NCBI GenBank assembly: GCA_013076295.1
Contig: RQOL01000827.1
Location: 1-64,000 of the forward strand
Direction of reading: 5' to 3'
Origin: Sanderia malayensis
Lineage: Eukaryota > Cnidaria > Scyphozoa > Semaeostomeae > Pelagiidae
DNA: 64,000 bases
Shown here: piece after piece, positions 1 to 10,689 of the stretch
How the letters are laid out: every line of letters starts with the position of its first letter
How positions within the stretch are numbered: position 1 is the first letter of the stretch
Translations under genes and position numbers: made by a program
The notes under the pieces: generated by a model
Database searches by the model: none
What the model saw: only the letters and a program-made list of their open reading frames with translations
Told to the model about the DNA's origin: nothing

Positions 1-262
1 CGACATTTTCCTCGGGTTGCGAATCGTACCACGCTTTAGCGGCACCTTCTAATGAAAGAGTGAGGGCACTGAATCGTTTTCTTTCCGTCCAATTACTAAA
101 ACGGGATAGTGCTTCGAAACGTGACAACCAGTCATTAACATCTTCGTTTGGAAGGCCTTGAAATTGGCGCAACTGAAATAACCCGACGGAGTAGAGGGTC
201 CCGTCGATGGCAGCTTGCATTGCGGTCAAGCGACTTTCAATATTGTTGAACTGTGTTTCCAT
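1..262 (-). CDS. Gypsy-type gag, N-terminal part, running off the left edge
   Basis: Reading the minus strand from an ATG at 262-260 gives an open frame to the window edge, 87 codons. It contains the run FQGLPNEDVNDWLSRFEAL followed by a segment ending in EGAAKAWYDS, the usual layout of the Gypsy/Ty3 gag capsid domain (hydrophobic-W-x-x-x-F then L-x-G-x-A-x-x-W). The protein would form the particle shell of an LTR retrotransposon. The frame has no stop in the part seen. The primer-binding site and LTR lie just upstream (467-450 and 469 onward), so this is the true 5' end of a minus-strand element whose pol lies outside the window. Confidence 0.75.
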   Translation of the reverse strand, partial: METQFNNIESRLTAMQAAIDGTLYSVGLFQLRQFQGLPNEDVNDWLSRFEALSRFSNWTERKRFSALTLSLEGAAKAWYDSQPEENV

Positions 263-449
263 GGCGATAAGGTTACGAAATAAGGCAAAAATTGAAACAG
301 CAGCTGGCTCGACGTGGCGAAGATGATTCTCCAATTAGAGAATACGTTAAATACTTTAAAATAATACCAATAGCAGCAAAATTCAATGTTCTTTTTTAAT
401 TGCATCAACAGCAAAAAAATTTAGGAACAGTTATATTTCTCTTTTCGAC

Positions 450-467
450 GACCCACACTGGCCACCA
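450..467 (-). promoter_or_regulatory. primer-binding site of the left-edge Gypsy element
   Basis: On the minus strand the sequence TGGTGGCCAGTGTGGGTC starts one base after an LTR end of the form ...TTTTACA. A TGG start right after an LTR is the usual tRNA-primed minus-strand priming site. It lies about 190 bases upstream of the gag ATG. Confidence 0.5.
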
Positions 468-468
468 A

Positions 469-990
469 TGTAAAACCATTTGCAAGGGGATTTTACAATT
501 GGGTTCAACGACGAAGGTTCAACACAAAAACAGATTATTAGATTATTAATATGACAGCAAACTCACAGTTACTTTTTCGACAGAAGAGTCTTTTGTGTTT
601 CGGTTCTTTTTCGTCAATCCTTAATTCAAATTCAATCGTTATTCGGCTTCGATACTCGTGACGCGGTCAATCAACAACAGTTTATATTACGATTACCAAC
701 TAAAAATTCAACTACAAATTCAATTCACTAAAAATCAATGAGAAGAAGTTTATATACCGATACTTGTCATACGTGTCTACAATTACCAAAAAAGGAATAA
801 TATTGTTTAAAGATTAAGTTCTACCAATCAAAAGAAGTCAAGTCACTGATGAGTTAAAAATTACCAAATATAAAATCAAAGTTCAACTAAAAGAGATTAC
901 GAAATTAGGAATATATAAAAAGCAAAGGTCAATTGTTATTATGGTTAATTGTTGCTATGGTTGCAAGCATCGTTGCTTTTGCTCTTTCGC
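469..990 (-). repeat. 5' LTR of the left-edge Gypsy element (outer end approximate)
   Basis: The inner end (CA on the minus strand, 470-469) is fixed by the primer site. The outer end is not fixed because the partner LTR is outside the window; it is placed near 990 because the transposase reading frame on the right (1000-3689) loses similarity to its second copy (6636 onward) there. The body is AT-rich and contains repeated ATTACCAA-like strings around 690-870. The LTR appears to have been inserted into the 3' end of the transposase gene. Confidence 0.4.
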
Positions 991-1107
991 AACAGATTAC
1001 AACAACATCATCTGGCGGACCGGACGGTGGGTTTTTAATCTCATGGCCACATCCGTAGCAGCGTGATATTGTTGTTCCTGCTATCAGCTTTATGTCAAAT
1101 TTTGGAC

Positions 1108-1268
1108 GTGCTACCCGTGGCTGTTGTTGTTGTATTCTATGTTGTTGCATGAACATTGCATGTGGTTGTTGTTGTTGTTGTTGTTGCTTCATGTGAACAT
1201 GCAATGCAGGTCCTGGCTGTTGTTGTTGTTGTTGATGTGCAAGTGCTGGCTGTTGTTGCTGCTGCTAA
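1108..1268 (-). repeat. CAA/CAG trinucleotide tract (polyglutamine coding)
   Basis: Runs of GTT/TTG on the plus strand read as CAA/CAG on the minus strand and give three glutamine clusters in the C-terminal region of the transposase frame. This explains several spurious leucine- or valine-rich plus-strand reading frames here. Confidence 0.8.
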
Positions 1269-3143
1269 AATCGAACTTGAATTGCCGGTGGTATTTGCAG
1301 TTGCTGTTGTGATACTTTTTGGCGCGGCTCAACTGGCATGGACATTGCATCATCATCATTGCAGACAAGCACTGTGGCTAATGGACGTTTGGCATTGCTG
1401 CGCTTTCGCTTACTGGGTTTCTTCCCTGCATTCCCGGGTCCATCATTGGTGGCCAGTTGGAGCAGGCTTTGTTTTTTGCCGTGTTTGGTAAACCATTTGA
1501 TGAACGCCTGTAGATTGCCCTTCTTGTGCGCTACGCTGAGCACATGTTCACAAATTCCCGTGCTGCGATGAAAAACTTGTCAAAACTTATCGCAAAGCAA
1601 TGCTCCAGCCGCCTTCCCAGTTTTCACGGTGTATAACTTGTTACCGTAACTGTCGACAAGGTATGCACCATTGTCGGATGCTGGTTGAGGGATAACAATA
1701 GGGGGGTCAGCACGCAGTAGTTCCTTGGCTTTGTTGAACATCTTGGCTAAAATGGGCATTGCCACTGGTGTTATGCCCGACGTTTCCGCCGTAACGGAAA
1801 ACTCCACGCTTTCCCTGTTGGTAGATGATGATATCGACGACGATGCTGCTTCCAGGTGCAACTTGCGTCCGTCAATTTCTGTCTTTCTGAATTTTGCAAT
1901 GGCAGCTTGCCTCCGAGCCACCGATATCTTTGCCCACCTATTGCTGTCTACGGCCAAGTGACGAAGTTCTTCGCTAACTTTGTACGGGCCTCTCCTGAAA
2001 ATGGCACGATCTTCATCGCGGAATTGTTGCTCGACAAGTTCCTTTATTTCTTCAATAAACTTGTCCAGTTCCTTCATCTGAAAATCGAGATGTTTTTTGA
2101 CAACCAAGTTTGCCGCCTTATTGTTGTTGGTTGTGAACTCGATGGGTGGATCTCCAAGGCCGGCCTCGGTTCGTTTGTGTCGCACCATGTAGCGTTCCAT
2201 ATCATCAGCCTAAGGACATAACAAATCATAAACATATTGGATTTCCGTGATTTTTAAAAACAACTACCAAAGAGAGGCAAATGTGATGTGTAAACTATAC
2301 ATACTTTGTTTTTCCTAAACCATTAGAAGAATGTTTCACTTGTTTTCAGCTTCGAGACAGCTTTTCTGGCATTCCACTTTTCTTCCACATTGTTTACTTT
2401 GATTTGGAATTCCGACTCATCATTGCAATCAACAAACCCGGCATATTTTATATCTCCATCTTGCTTTCCAAAAATATCTGCGATAAATCTCTGCTTTCAG
2501 GTCTTTGTAAAGCCTCGCCTTGTCTGTAAAGTGAATGAAGCATCGGAGGAATGTTGCGTGTCTGAAATTGCGCCTGAATCCATCAATAATTGCTCTTTCA
2601 CCATCTGTACCACACGCACGGACACCTTCAAGAGCTGGATTAGCCAATGTCATAGCGTAGGGGAATTTCGCATATGTTCGCGAGGTTTTGCTTTAGTGTA
2701 CCATTAACGGTCCTATGAAAACAGGCTGTTTTCCCGTATTGCATTTTTTCAAGCGCAAGTAGTAATTCCTTCGGAGCTCGTACAGGTCATCACTAGTCGC
2801 AGGAACCATGCAATCAATGACTCTTGTCACCCTGACGTTTGTACCTGTAGACCCACTACCGTTTACTGCATAAATACGTTTCGGTGTTCTTTTCTGTATC
2901 CAGGCACCCATATCATCACACTTTGCATCTTGGCATGAATCTAGTGTATCCTCTTTAAGCAGAAATTCAACGTTGTGACTAGCATTGACTGGCGGTGCAG
3001 TGCATACTTCAAGTGTGTCGTACGTTTTCAGAAGTATTCTTACAAGTTCTACTCTACTATAAGATCCTCTTCTCCAGGCAAAAACAGGGGTGCGATAATC
3101 ACCTTTATAAACGTCCAACCCTTTATAATCATCATTGTCATCT

Positions 3144-3457
3144 AAACAGGCACTGGTGATAAAAAATACAGTAAGTGAGCGAGACATATTAAGTATTCTC
3201 CAAGTCGAACGACAACAACGGTCAAAGCTATAGTAATAAGCTATGCATATCTACCTGCTGTACTTGCTACTGTCCAATTTAGGCATTGTATTCAAATCTT
3301 AAACAGGCTCTGGTGATAGAAAATACAGTAAGTGAGTGAGACATATTAAGTAATTTCCAAGTCGAACGACAGCAACGGTCAAAGCTATAGTAATAAGCTA
3401 TGCATATCTACCTGCTGTACTTGCTACTGTCCAATTCAGGCATTGCATCCAAATCAT
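3144..3457. repeat. 157-bp tandem duplication spanning an exon-intron boundary
   Basis: Copy one is 3144-3300 and copy two 3301-3457; they differ at only a few positions. Each copy holds the 3' part of the transposase exon ending ...KYS, its GTAGAT donor, the short intron and the CACCAG acceptor. The duplication therefore creates a second set of splice signals inside the gene. Confidence 0.9.
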
Positions 3458-3689
3458 CTATTAGTGATGACCATACATTTTCATCAGGAATGTGTGATTT
3501 GATAAACAAACCATTCTGAAATATTAACGTATGAAATTATATACTTTACATAGTGTTTGTAAAACTCACTGAAGGGATTTTCAGTAGACATACATATCGT
3601 CTCCTTTTCTTTCCTCGTCTCCAACTCCACAATTCCTCTCCCATGTTTTTTCAATGGATGAGGATGTGTCGCATGCTGAAGTATGTTTC

Positions 3690-4127
3690 CTGTAACAGAT
3701 TTGTACAATGTTAATCACAATGCTCATCAACATCATTTTTAAGACATTGTTAGTGTCCACAGTATGCATTATCGGCACTGGATGCTATATACAATTTTTA
3801 GCAGTATATCCAAAGGAATGGCTCTCTAAATACCTTTCAATTTGGAATCCCTGGTCAATTCCAGATGTGTCAGATGAACGTGATGAAAAATGCTTGCTGA
3901 TTATCTGCAATAGTTTACAATTCTATAAAATTGTGCCACAATTATAATTATAGGATTGCTCCCAAAGATACCATTACAATAGAGATAAAAAACACTGACT
4001 GCTTACCTAGAAAGGTGAATTGCGTTGGTTGGCACTATTCTCGTATGTACTCTGACTGTTGTCGCTTATCTTGAGAATAGCTAACGACTGACCTGCTCCT
4101 GGTGGAACTTTGACATGCATCAGACGG
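3690..4127. other. spacer between transposase and kinase genes, no gene seen
   Basis: This stretch holds only short chance frames on both strands. It lies downstream of the kinase stop codon and upstream of the first transposase exon that I can read. A first exon of the transposase could be hidden here, since the frame entering at 3689 is in mid-codon. Confidence 0.5.
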
Positions 4128-5843
4128 CTATGTATCCATAGGACTGCGCTTGCACACGAAACTTCGATTTCTGTTTCGTAAACACGTAGCTACATGCGCA
4201 TTTCCACTTCCTCCAACGCTCTCCGGTACTGGGTGCGTGTCTGCAATGAAGATTTGCGTGTGCCATTTGCCAACTTGGAGCGAGTAGGGCTCGCAAGTAA
4301 ATACAGCACAGAAATTTTCATTTTTTTGGCAAGGCATTAGCATTTGTTCTTGTGGTCGCATGAGGTTTTCACAGTCCATATATCCTCCACCGTATGGCAA
4401 TTCTTCAGTTATAACGAAATCTTTTCGAATATGACCGTTGTTTCGCATCATGCCATATGCTTTCATAATTTCACAGCCACTGAAATCGTCCCGTTTTCCA
4501 TTTAGCAGGACGGGATATACCCATATAACTTTCCTTGCAATATCTGCTAATCTGTCACGTAGAAAGCAGTTGCTATTTGCAACGCATGATGTCTTCGTTA
4601 TGACCTTGGAAGCTATTCTCAATGCAAGAAAAATGCACCAATTTGTCCCATCATTTGCAACTGTCTCTGCATCTTCAAAGCCAAAAGCAGTGGCTTTCTG
4701 TGCGAGTGGATGATCGGCTCCCTCGACAGCAGTCCCTTGATGTATATCCAAATTGCGAATAATACATTCATACTTTCTTGCCTCGTGTAGCTTCTCCAAA
4801 AGATTTTTCACCTTGTCAATGCACTTGTATCTGCTGTTGTGTTCATATGATGTGCAAGCGTTATATAATGTGCAGACCTCTGCCCAAACAGTTGCGTGAT
4901 TGCTTTGATATTTGATAGAGCAACGAGGTCGCACTTTCTGCTGCATCAAGAGCTCCAAAATTTCATGCGGATTACTGAAAGGAGCAGATGGCTTTCTTGC
5001 TTCTATATCTGCATAGTAAGGGTATGCAATGTCCGGGTTTGCAAGAACATACATAATCATATCAAGGGCCCAAATGTCGGACTCCATAAGATCTTGCATG
5101 ATAGCATCTGCGGGTCTTAACTCGGGTATCAATAGCTCTGGAGACATAAACGCGGGTGTTCCTCTATCCGCGTGCTTTACCTTCGAGGCAAGCATGGAGT
5201 TCGTTTGAATGAGTCGGGACCGCCCTTCTCCGGAATCTGTCAGTTTACACGATAATGGAGGATCTTCACTCTGCCATCTTTGAATGTACCCTTCATTTGT
5301 GAGGTGCATGAATCTCTCGTTCCCAATCAATACGTTAGCTGGCTTTAAATCCCTATGTACTATACCATTGGCATGTAAGTACCTCACACCATTAACCACG
5401 TGGCTACTGATAACATTGGTGGCCTCTTCGAAACCGTCGAAGTCGTATACGCTATCACTATGCTACAGGAATTCTTGAAGTGAGTGGGTTGAGGCTGGAT
5501 CGCCGAATGGCCGGAATGAAAATTCCATATACTCTTGCATCATTGCAAATTTTGGGAACACACAGACTCCAAGAAAATCGACGATGTTCTCATTTCCAGA
5601 AACCTTCTCCAACAGCCTTGCCTCTTTCATAAACTCTTTTTCCATTCCGGACACGTGCTTGGGCTGCTTAATTACAACATCTGTGTCTGAACCATTTTTC
5701 AAAAAAGTGGCTTTATTAACTGTGCCAAAACTTCCTGTGTCGATTTCTTCGTGCGCTTTCACATCTTTGAGCTCGAAGGTTAGGCGAAAATTAACGACAG
5801 GCTGTTTGAACTTTGGAATTTTAAAGCTTTTACTGACGGACAT
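4128..5843 (-). pseudogene. protein kinase fused to a cysteine-protease-like domain, one in-frame stop
   Basis: From ATG 5843 the frame runs 571 codons to a stop at 4128, interrupted only by TAG at 5465-5463 (codon 127). The N-terminal two-thirds is a Ser/Thr kinase fold: nucleotide loop IDTGSFGTV (residues 34-42, first Gly replaced by Asp), VVIK lysine 59, helix-C Glu 74, catalytic loop HRDLKPANV (Asp 165), then DSG in place of DFG (203-205), SPE in place of APE, and DIWAL. The C-terminal part has NDGTNWCIFLAL (Cys 403) and FIADTHPV (Asp 535, His 537), a Cys...Asp-x-His layout like that of some deubiquitinase-type cysteine proteases. What is seen: decayed kinase motifs plus an intact-looking Cys/DxH pair. 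The substrate is unknown. It lies on the same strand as, and upstream of, the MULE transposase, so it could be element cargo or a neighbouring host gene. Confidence 0.7.
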
Positions 5844-5858
5844 GATGAAGATCAGATG

Positions 5859-6469
5859 AGAACACGTTCTAACTCTATCACAACGATTGTAAGTGAGTGG
5901 AAGGAAATAACGTGTTAGAAAGCATATGAAATATCATATCATGTGATTGTCCGTTGGTAATAATAGACAACAGCAATTAACAATGACTGGGAGAAACTCG
6001 ATCCTTGACATAATAACTTTAGCACAACAATGTCAACGTCATGTAAGCGCTTTTGGCTGTCTTTATTGGAGCATTTTGGGAATCAGGGTGTAATTGTTTC
6101 TCAATTCCTGCCTTTGAAGAGGACAAAATTATTAGTGGGGCATAAATATTCAAGTAGAAAGGATGCGCCATCTTATAACATAGGTACGCGAAATCTACGC
6201 ACGTCATCTTTTCCTAGCAAGTAGGAACACAGCACACACTAACACCTAGCAGTTACAACAAGTACCATGCTTCCCTAAGTTCCCCTCATTCGAGTTTTGC
6301 CAGTAACACAAACTCCACCTCTTGCTGAAAATAACAGTGAGTTTTATTTAAACAAGATAAACAAGAGTTTTAAATTTATTAATAGCCAGCAAAACACGAT
6401 TAGATCTTTCATGGAATGACAATGTCATATCGAAATGTGTTCGTCTGGGGTTTCTCATCACAGCACGTT
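5859..6469. other. upstream region of the kinase gene, no gene seen
   Basis: AT-rich sequence with only short frames. It would contain the 5' UTR and promoter of the minus-strand kinase gene; no clear TATA element or upstream exon was recognised. Confidence 0.4.
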
Positions 6470-6912
6470 TAGTTAGATTCAAAGAGTGCAGTGCGCGTGG
6501 AACCTGTCGAGCAACACTCCTGAGAGGCAGAACAAAAGACGAAAAAACAAAAGCTTCTGACACCGATGACAAATGCCAATAAGAGGCAAACATAGGGAGG
6601 AAGAGAAGATTCGTCGAAGGAGAACAGTGGAAATATGACATTAAAAACCCACCGTCTGGTCCGCCTGATGATGTTGTTGTATTCTGCCGAGATCACAGGT
6701 TCTATAACGACCGAACATCAGGACAATTGGTTTGCAGCCCGTATCCGCAAAATGTTCATTTTCACTTTAAGATTAACTGCATTTTGTTAAGATACCCAAA
6801 TTTCTGTGGTCAAATTCTCGCCATAAACAGAGATTGCATTGCATTTCTTTCGGCAAAACACTTTGAGCGGTTATCTTCTTACTTTGGGTTTGATTTTGAC
6901 TTTCTGCTGTAA
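6470..6912 (+). pseudogene. C-terminal part of a MULE-type transposase, copy A
   Basis: From about 6638 the plus strand reads IKNPPSGPPDDVVVFCRDH and continues to a stop at 6912, ending in KHFERLSSYFGF. The first 14 residues are identical to the C-terminal zinc-knuckle region of the minus-strand transposase at 1000-3689, and the rest supplies the C-terminal block (NVHFHFKINCILLRYPNF) that the other copy lost to the LTR. The upstream 170 bases (6470-6640) match 10850-11000 and read QRVQCAWNLSSNTP in one frame and then break. No N-terminal transposase part is present, so this is a fragment on the opposite strand to its relative. Confidence 0.6.
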
Positions 6913-7469
6913 GGTTAATCGGATTTTCTGGTTACTCAGGTTTTTGTTTATTATACTGATCTGTTTTGTTGACATTTTCTTATGAAATAAATTTCAATAA
7001 ATTTTCAAAAATCCTATATTATAATTCTATATATGATACTCAATCACATTTTTCTAATTCTACATATCTTATATATTGAATTCTGTATATTCTCTGTTTT
7101 TAAGTGTATTTCTTGTTATTTCATTCTTCGAGTTTGTTTCATGGGGCATAGTATATTTTCTCATTATATGTTATTGGTTAGCCGAGTCAATAATTCGGAC
7201 TTACAGTCTACCTCCTGATCACCAAATTATTGGCTTTGAACAGACATCGTTGACAGCTCGCAATGGACGGAGTGATGATACAAACAGCGAATCGGAAGGC
7301 ATCAAAGCGGGCGATGTTCATATCATATTTAAAAAAATGCATCTGGTCTTTCCTTGTTTACATATTAAACCTATAAAATTTACCTTGTTTACCTATGAAG
7401 ACTGTAAATTTTATTTACAGTTATAATAGGTAAATGTTTCGCAACGTTTTATAAACGTTTCCGCATTTA

Positions 7470-7541
7470 TTTAAAATTTAAAATTTAAATTTTAAGATTT
7501 TAAAATTTTAAAATTTTAAAATTTTAAAATTTTAAATTCCG
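7470..7541. repeat. TTTTAAAA-type low-complexity palindromic tract
   Basis: Alternating runs of T and A (units AAAATTTT) make a self-complementary tract inside the tail of copy A. It is absent from copy B, so it probably expanded after the two copies separated. Confidence 0.85.
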
Positions 7542-7563
7542 CATTTATGGTAAATTTCAAACG

Positions 7564-7675
7564 GTTTCATACTTCCGTTCCCCGACCGTTCCCCGGTCGT
7601 TCCTCGGTCGTTCCCCGGTCGTTCCCATTCTATTTCGTTCCCCGACCGTTCCTCGTTCCCGCTTTTGGTAATAGC
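7564..7675. repeat. subterminal CGTTCC array, copy A
   Basis: The motif CGTTCC occurs eight times within about 110 bases, often as CGTTCCCCGACCG or CGTTCCCCGGTCG, just inside the element terminus. Copy B (11520-11636) and the MITE at 12836-13003 carry the same motif near their ends. Clustered short subterminal repeats are typical transposase-binding sites; that role is inferred. Confidence 0.6.
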
Positions 7676-7699
7676 CGTGTAAATCCGCCTTTAGGCAAA

Positions 7700-9550
7700 G
7701 TTGATTAACACACCCTCTAAATACTGGGGCACTAGGGAAACCCTTATCCACGCGTCTAGCGCGTCACGTTTTGTTGGCATTAACTCCTTGGGGCATATAG
7801 GAGTAAAGAGTGTAGAATTTCTAATCATTCTTCATTGGAACTCAGAGAGCTAGCACAATTTCTTCATGTCTTGCTCTCTCAAATCTGATTCTGGGAATTT
7901 CTGGGAAGTTCGTCGTTTACCGCTGGCCACAACATGACGCCCGACTGACCGATGTCTTCCATACATAGCTACCAACCTCTGAGAGCCACATATACAAGCT
8001 ATCCCGGTGAGGTCAATTCTTAATATTTATAATAGAGTAAAAATTATTTACTGCACGTGCATGATTGAACTGGGCTTGCTCAGCTTACTTTGCTTTTTAT
8101 CTAGTCAGTATATCTGCGTGTGATTTCACCTTGTTTATTACTGTAAGGTTTGTAAGCGTAACCAACTTGGGACGGCCTATTTTCTACTTGCTTGCTATCC
8201 ATGGCCACTGGGGTTGTCTTTTTCAGCTCCCTCCTGATATCCGGTAACACTCTAAGCCTATTTCATGTTTCACTTAACACGGCTCCCTATTGGGTTTTTC
8301 GCTTGTAGTTTCTTACTTCTTGCTGCCATGATTATAATAGTTTTATACCAAAAATCCGATGTTGGAAGTATGTGCTGCTGAGTCTAGCACATCTGCGTGA
8401 AATTTTCAACAAAACCTAAGTATATTTCTACTATGCAAAATCAAAGGCACGTCAGTTCAGGTTTGCTTGTGAAATCTAGCCTGCGAAATGTGTCATTGTC
8501 ATGCGATTTCCGTTTCAATGTCAATTGTAGCTCTGAATGTTCCATTCTCAAATGCTAATTAGTCCCCGCACGGCAGCCCCTTTTTCAAACAATTACAAAT
8601 GTCCCACCAGCAAATTTTGTTGGTTAGTAGCCTGAAAGTCATCATCACACAACGATTTACATTTTTTATGGCTTTACTACTAGCCATAATAATTCTTAGC
8701 TGTTGGTCACTGCAGAGTAGCTTTGTTTTTCTGGTTTCCCTCAAATTCTGAAAATGTGAACACCGGAAAGTCCGTAGACAAAGATTTGCCAACTGCAGGG
8801 GTATTTGTCATTCTCCTTGATTTTTTTCAAAGCTGTATTTGTTTTTGTTTGCTGACAGAAACAGAAAATGTTCACCCAAACAGAAAAAGTTCACGCAAAG
8901 TATCCCGCACAATTCCAAGCAGTGACCAGACCCAGCATAATATTATGCTTTGGTATACGTTTTGAAGAGCAATCGTCATTTGGCGTAAAATGTAGCATGA
9001 TCTGAAATTGGGCATGATTTCAGTGCTGTTTTTCGGAGGCGCTGTTTCCGTTTATAAGTATTGGGCCAAATCTGATAAGTGTGCGTTTCATTCAAATATC
9101 TAAAGTTCAATATGTAACACCCATGCCCACAGTTGTTTTCTACTTTGCATGCGTCACCACCCTTCATAAACATATGAGTGGCTGGCGGCAAGATCCTTCA
9201 TCAAACCTTATTGGGGTTGCTTTTGCTCTTTTGCACACATGCTAACCTTTTCAGATAGGAATGCCTCATTTTGAAATTTAGCGTATTTCTCTCTCAATCT
9301 GGCATGGTTTTATACCACCTTTGGCAGAATCTCCAAACCGATACCTTGTCACATTGATTCCAAATTTTACCAAATCGCGATGTTTGTCAAGAATATACAG
9401 CTGCCTTTTCTTCATTCGACGCAATGAACCCGTTTGATTGATGTTAACACCTCCCTTCGGAGACCCATCCCTGTTCCGCACTTTCTCATTAAGCCATTTT
9501 ACATTTGTGAAATGGGTAATAACTCGTTGTAGATACCATGCTTGTGTCTA
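7700..9550. other. no recognised gene
   Basis: Only short frames are present. Two minus-strand frames, 9481-9278 (67 codons) and 9191-8976 (71 codons, with a CxxxxxCGHGC string), have protein-like composition but match no family I recognise and are not joined by convincing splice sites. Confidence 0.4.
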
Positions 9551-9735
9551 GTTACAGTTGCGGTTTTTCCACCTCGTTGCAGTTACAGCGTTTTCTGGTA
9601 CTTCGTCGAAGGTGCAGCTCCTAATAGTAATTTAGTTGTGGGCACAGTGCTCAGTACCTTACTGGAAGAACAGTATTTGTACTTCCTTGAAGGTATCGCG
9701 GTTAATACTTCGTAGCAGTTCCTTTTTTCCCTACT
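9550..9735. repeat. degenerate short repeat, left of recombinase fragment
   Basis: Variants of TACTTCGTCGAAGGTGCAG recur here (for example near 9600 and 9685). The same unit family recurs at 10300-10430 on the other side of the tyrosine recombinase fragment. Confidence 0.45.
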
Positions 9736-9805
9736 TTATATAGGGGAGTGTTTAGTCCTTCATGGACGTTACAGGACTTAGTATCTTTGGTCTGGACAAA
9801 AGCAG

Positions 9806-10111
9806 TTGACCCTCAAAAGGGGTCCCCGGGGCTCATTGTTCATGTGGACCCGTGGTGCTCACCTATTCAAACAATTGTTTAGTGCAAAATTACAAGTCAT
9901 ACTGCGCGAAAATGGAGGGCCAAAAATATTGTGGCGATCCAGTTTCTGGGTTGGGGCCGCAATTACCGCAGCCTCTGTCGGCATGTATGCCCACCTGATC
10001 CAAGCTATTGGCCGCTGGTCAAGCACGGCTTCCAAACCGTTCGTAAAGTTATCACAACGTCAGCTGATCACTGCCCCCTCTGCGTTGTCACAAGGGGCTC
10101 AGGAGAGTTAA
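9806..10111 (+). pseudogene. tyrosine recombinase C-terminal fragment (Crypton/DIRS-type)
   Basis: The 101-codon frame contains SLFMWTRGAHLFKQLFSAKL, then SSFWVGAAITAASVGM and IQAIGRWSSTASKPF. This is the end of the catalytic domain of eukaryotic tyrosine recombinases, where the family has HSFR-x-GAAT-x-AA...GRWSS-x-A...Y. Here the His and second catalytic Arg are replaced (SSFW) and no nucleophilic Tyr follows in the expected place, so it is inactive. No N-terminal half, reverse transcriptase or split repeats were recognised nearby. Flanking short repeats lie on both sides. Confidence 0.6.
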
Positions 10112-10299
10112 GCATAACTATTTAAATCATAATTACTGTTACTTTCGTTATTTTTTTTGCTATTATTTAACCATCTGGGTAATTCCTTTTATTCTATTTT
10201 GCATTGTAGTCAACGTCACGTGTGTACCTATCAGACTCGCGTTATCAGCCGCCCTGGGAAAAATTGCGTTGCTTTGATCAACGATCATTGGCTATCATG

Positions 10300-10435
10300 T
10301 TCAAGTACCTCGTTGATAATGCAGTGTTGAAATAACTACCTCGTCGGAGGTCGCAGTGATAAAGTACCTCGTTGAAGGTGCAGTTTTTTTAAATACATCG
10401 TTGAAGGTAACTACCACCGTTGAAAAATGCCACGC
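10300..10435. repeat. degenerate GTACCTCGTTGAAGGTGCAG repeats, right of recombinase fragment
   Basis: Four or five units of a roughly 25-40 base motif built on TACCTCGTTGAAGGTGCAGT. Related units occur at 9550-9735, bracketing the recombinase fragment. Confidence 0.5.
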
Positions 10436-10689
10436 CTTTTGGGCTTGGGTGGCCTTATGCCTGCAGCCTGTTTTTGGCTTTTATTTTCCCTAGGAGGTTA
10501 CCGGCGGCTGCCAGGTGGTGTCGTCAGTTGGGTGCCTCCATTATGATTTTTTGATTGGGTATAAATTTTTGCCTTAGCCATTTGTTCCTGATCTGCCATT
10601 TTGCTAATTTTTATTGTTTGGGGAGATGGGAGGAATTGCTAGCTCAGAAGCCAAGTAGAATTAAGTAAGATTAGATTTAAGGAATGAGT

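Larger units (their letters stand above)
1000..3689 (-). pseudogene. MULE-type transposase gene, intron-containing, decayed
   Basis: A frame can be followed with probable introns. Exons on the minus strand: 3689-3550, 3515-3412 (acceptor TTTCAG, donor CAG/GTAGAT), 3152-2340 (acceptor CACCAG) and 2209 to about 1000 (acceptor CTTAG). In order they encode a DSCQDAKCDDMGAW box, the block ending in YELRRNYYL, the transposase core ACGTDGERAIIDGF...LRCFIHF, the segment GLGDPPIEFTTNNNKAANL, a coiled basic region, a Cys/His motif (CEHVLSVA), a polyglutamine tract and a final zinc knuckle (CYGCGHEIKNPP). This order is that of MULE transposases found in invertebrate genomes. Breaks: in-frame TAA (2695-2693), TGA (1582-1580), TAG (1267-1265) and one frameshift near 2480. 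The product, if once active, would cut and join element ends in the nucleus. The 3' end is cut by the LTR at about 990. Confidence 0.75.
6470..7690 (+). mobile_element. 3' end of a DNA transposon, copy A (tail with terminus)
   Basis: After the transposase fragment the tail runs through an AT-rich stretch, then a block around 7250-7350 (ACAGCTCGCA.TGGAC) shared with 11310-11400, then the GC-rich terminal block 7560-7690 shared with 11500-11640. The terminus reads CTTTTGGTAATAGCC. The same order of three blocks in both places shows these are two diverged copies of one element end. Confidence 0.6.

Noticed and set aside
1124..1491. Plus-strand leucine- or valine-rich frames
   Set aside because: They are the complement of the CAA/CAG tract of the minus-strand transposase.
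1000..5843. Stop-codon reassignment to explain in-frame TAA, TAG and TGA codons
   Set aside because: All three stop types and frameshifts occur, and only in element or decayed genes; NDUFB4 exons and LINE ORF1 end with ordinary stops and read normally.
8976..9481. Minus-strand frames as exons of a host gene
   Set aside because: Composition is protein-like but there is no recognisable domain and no splice sites joining them in phase.
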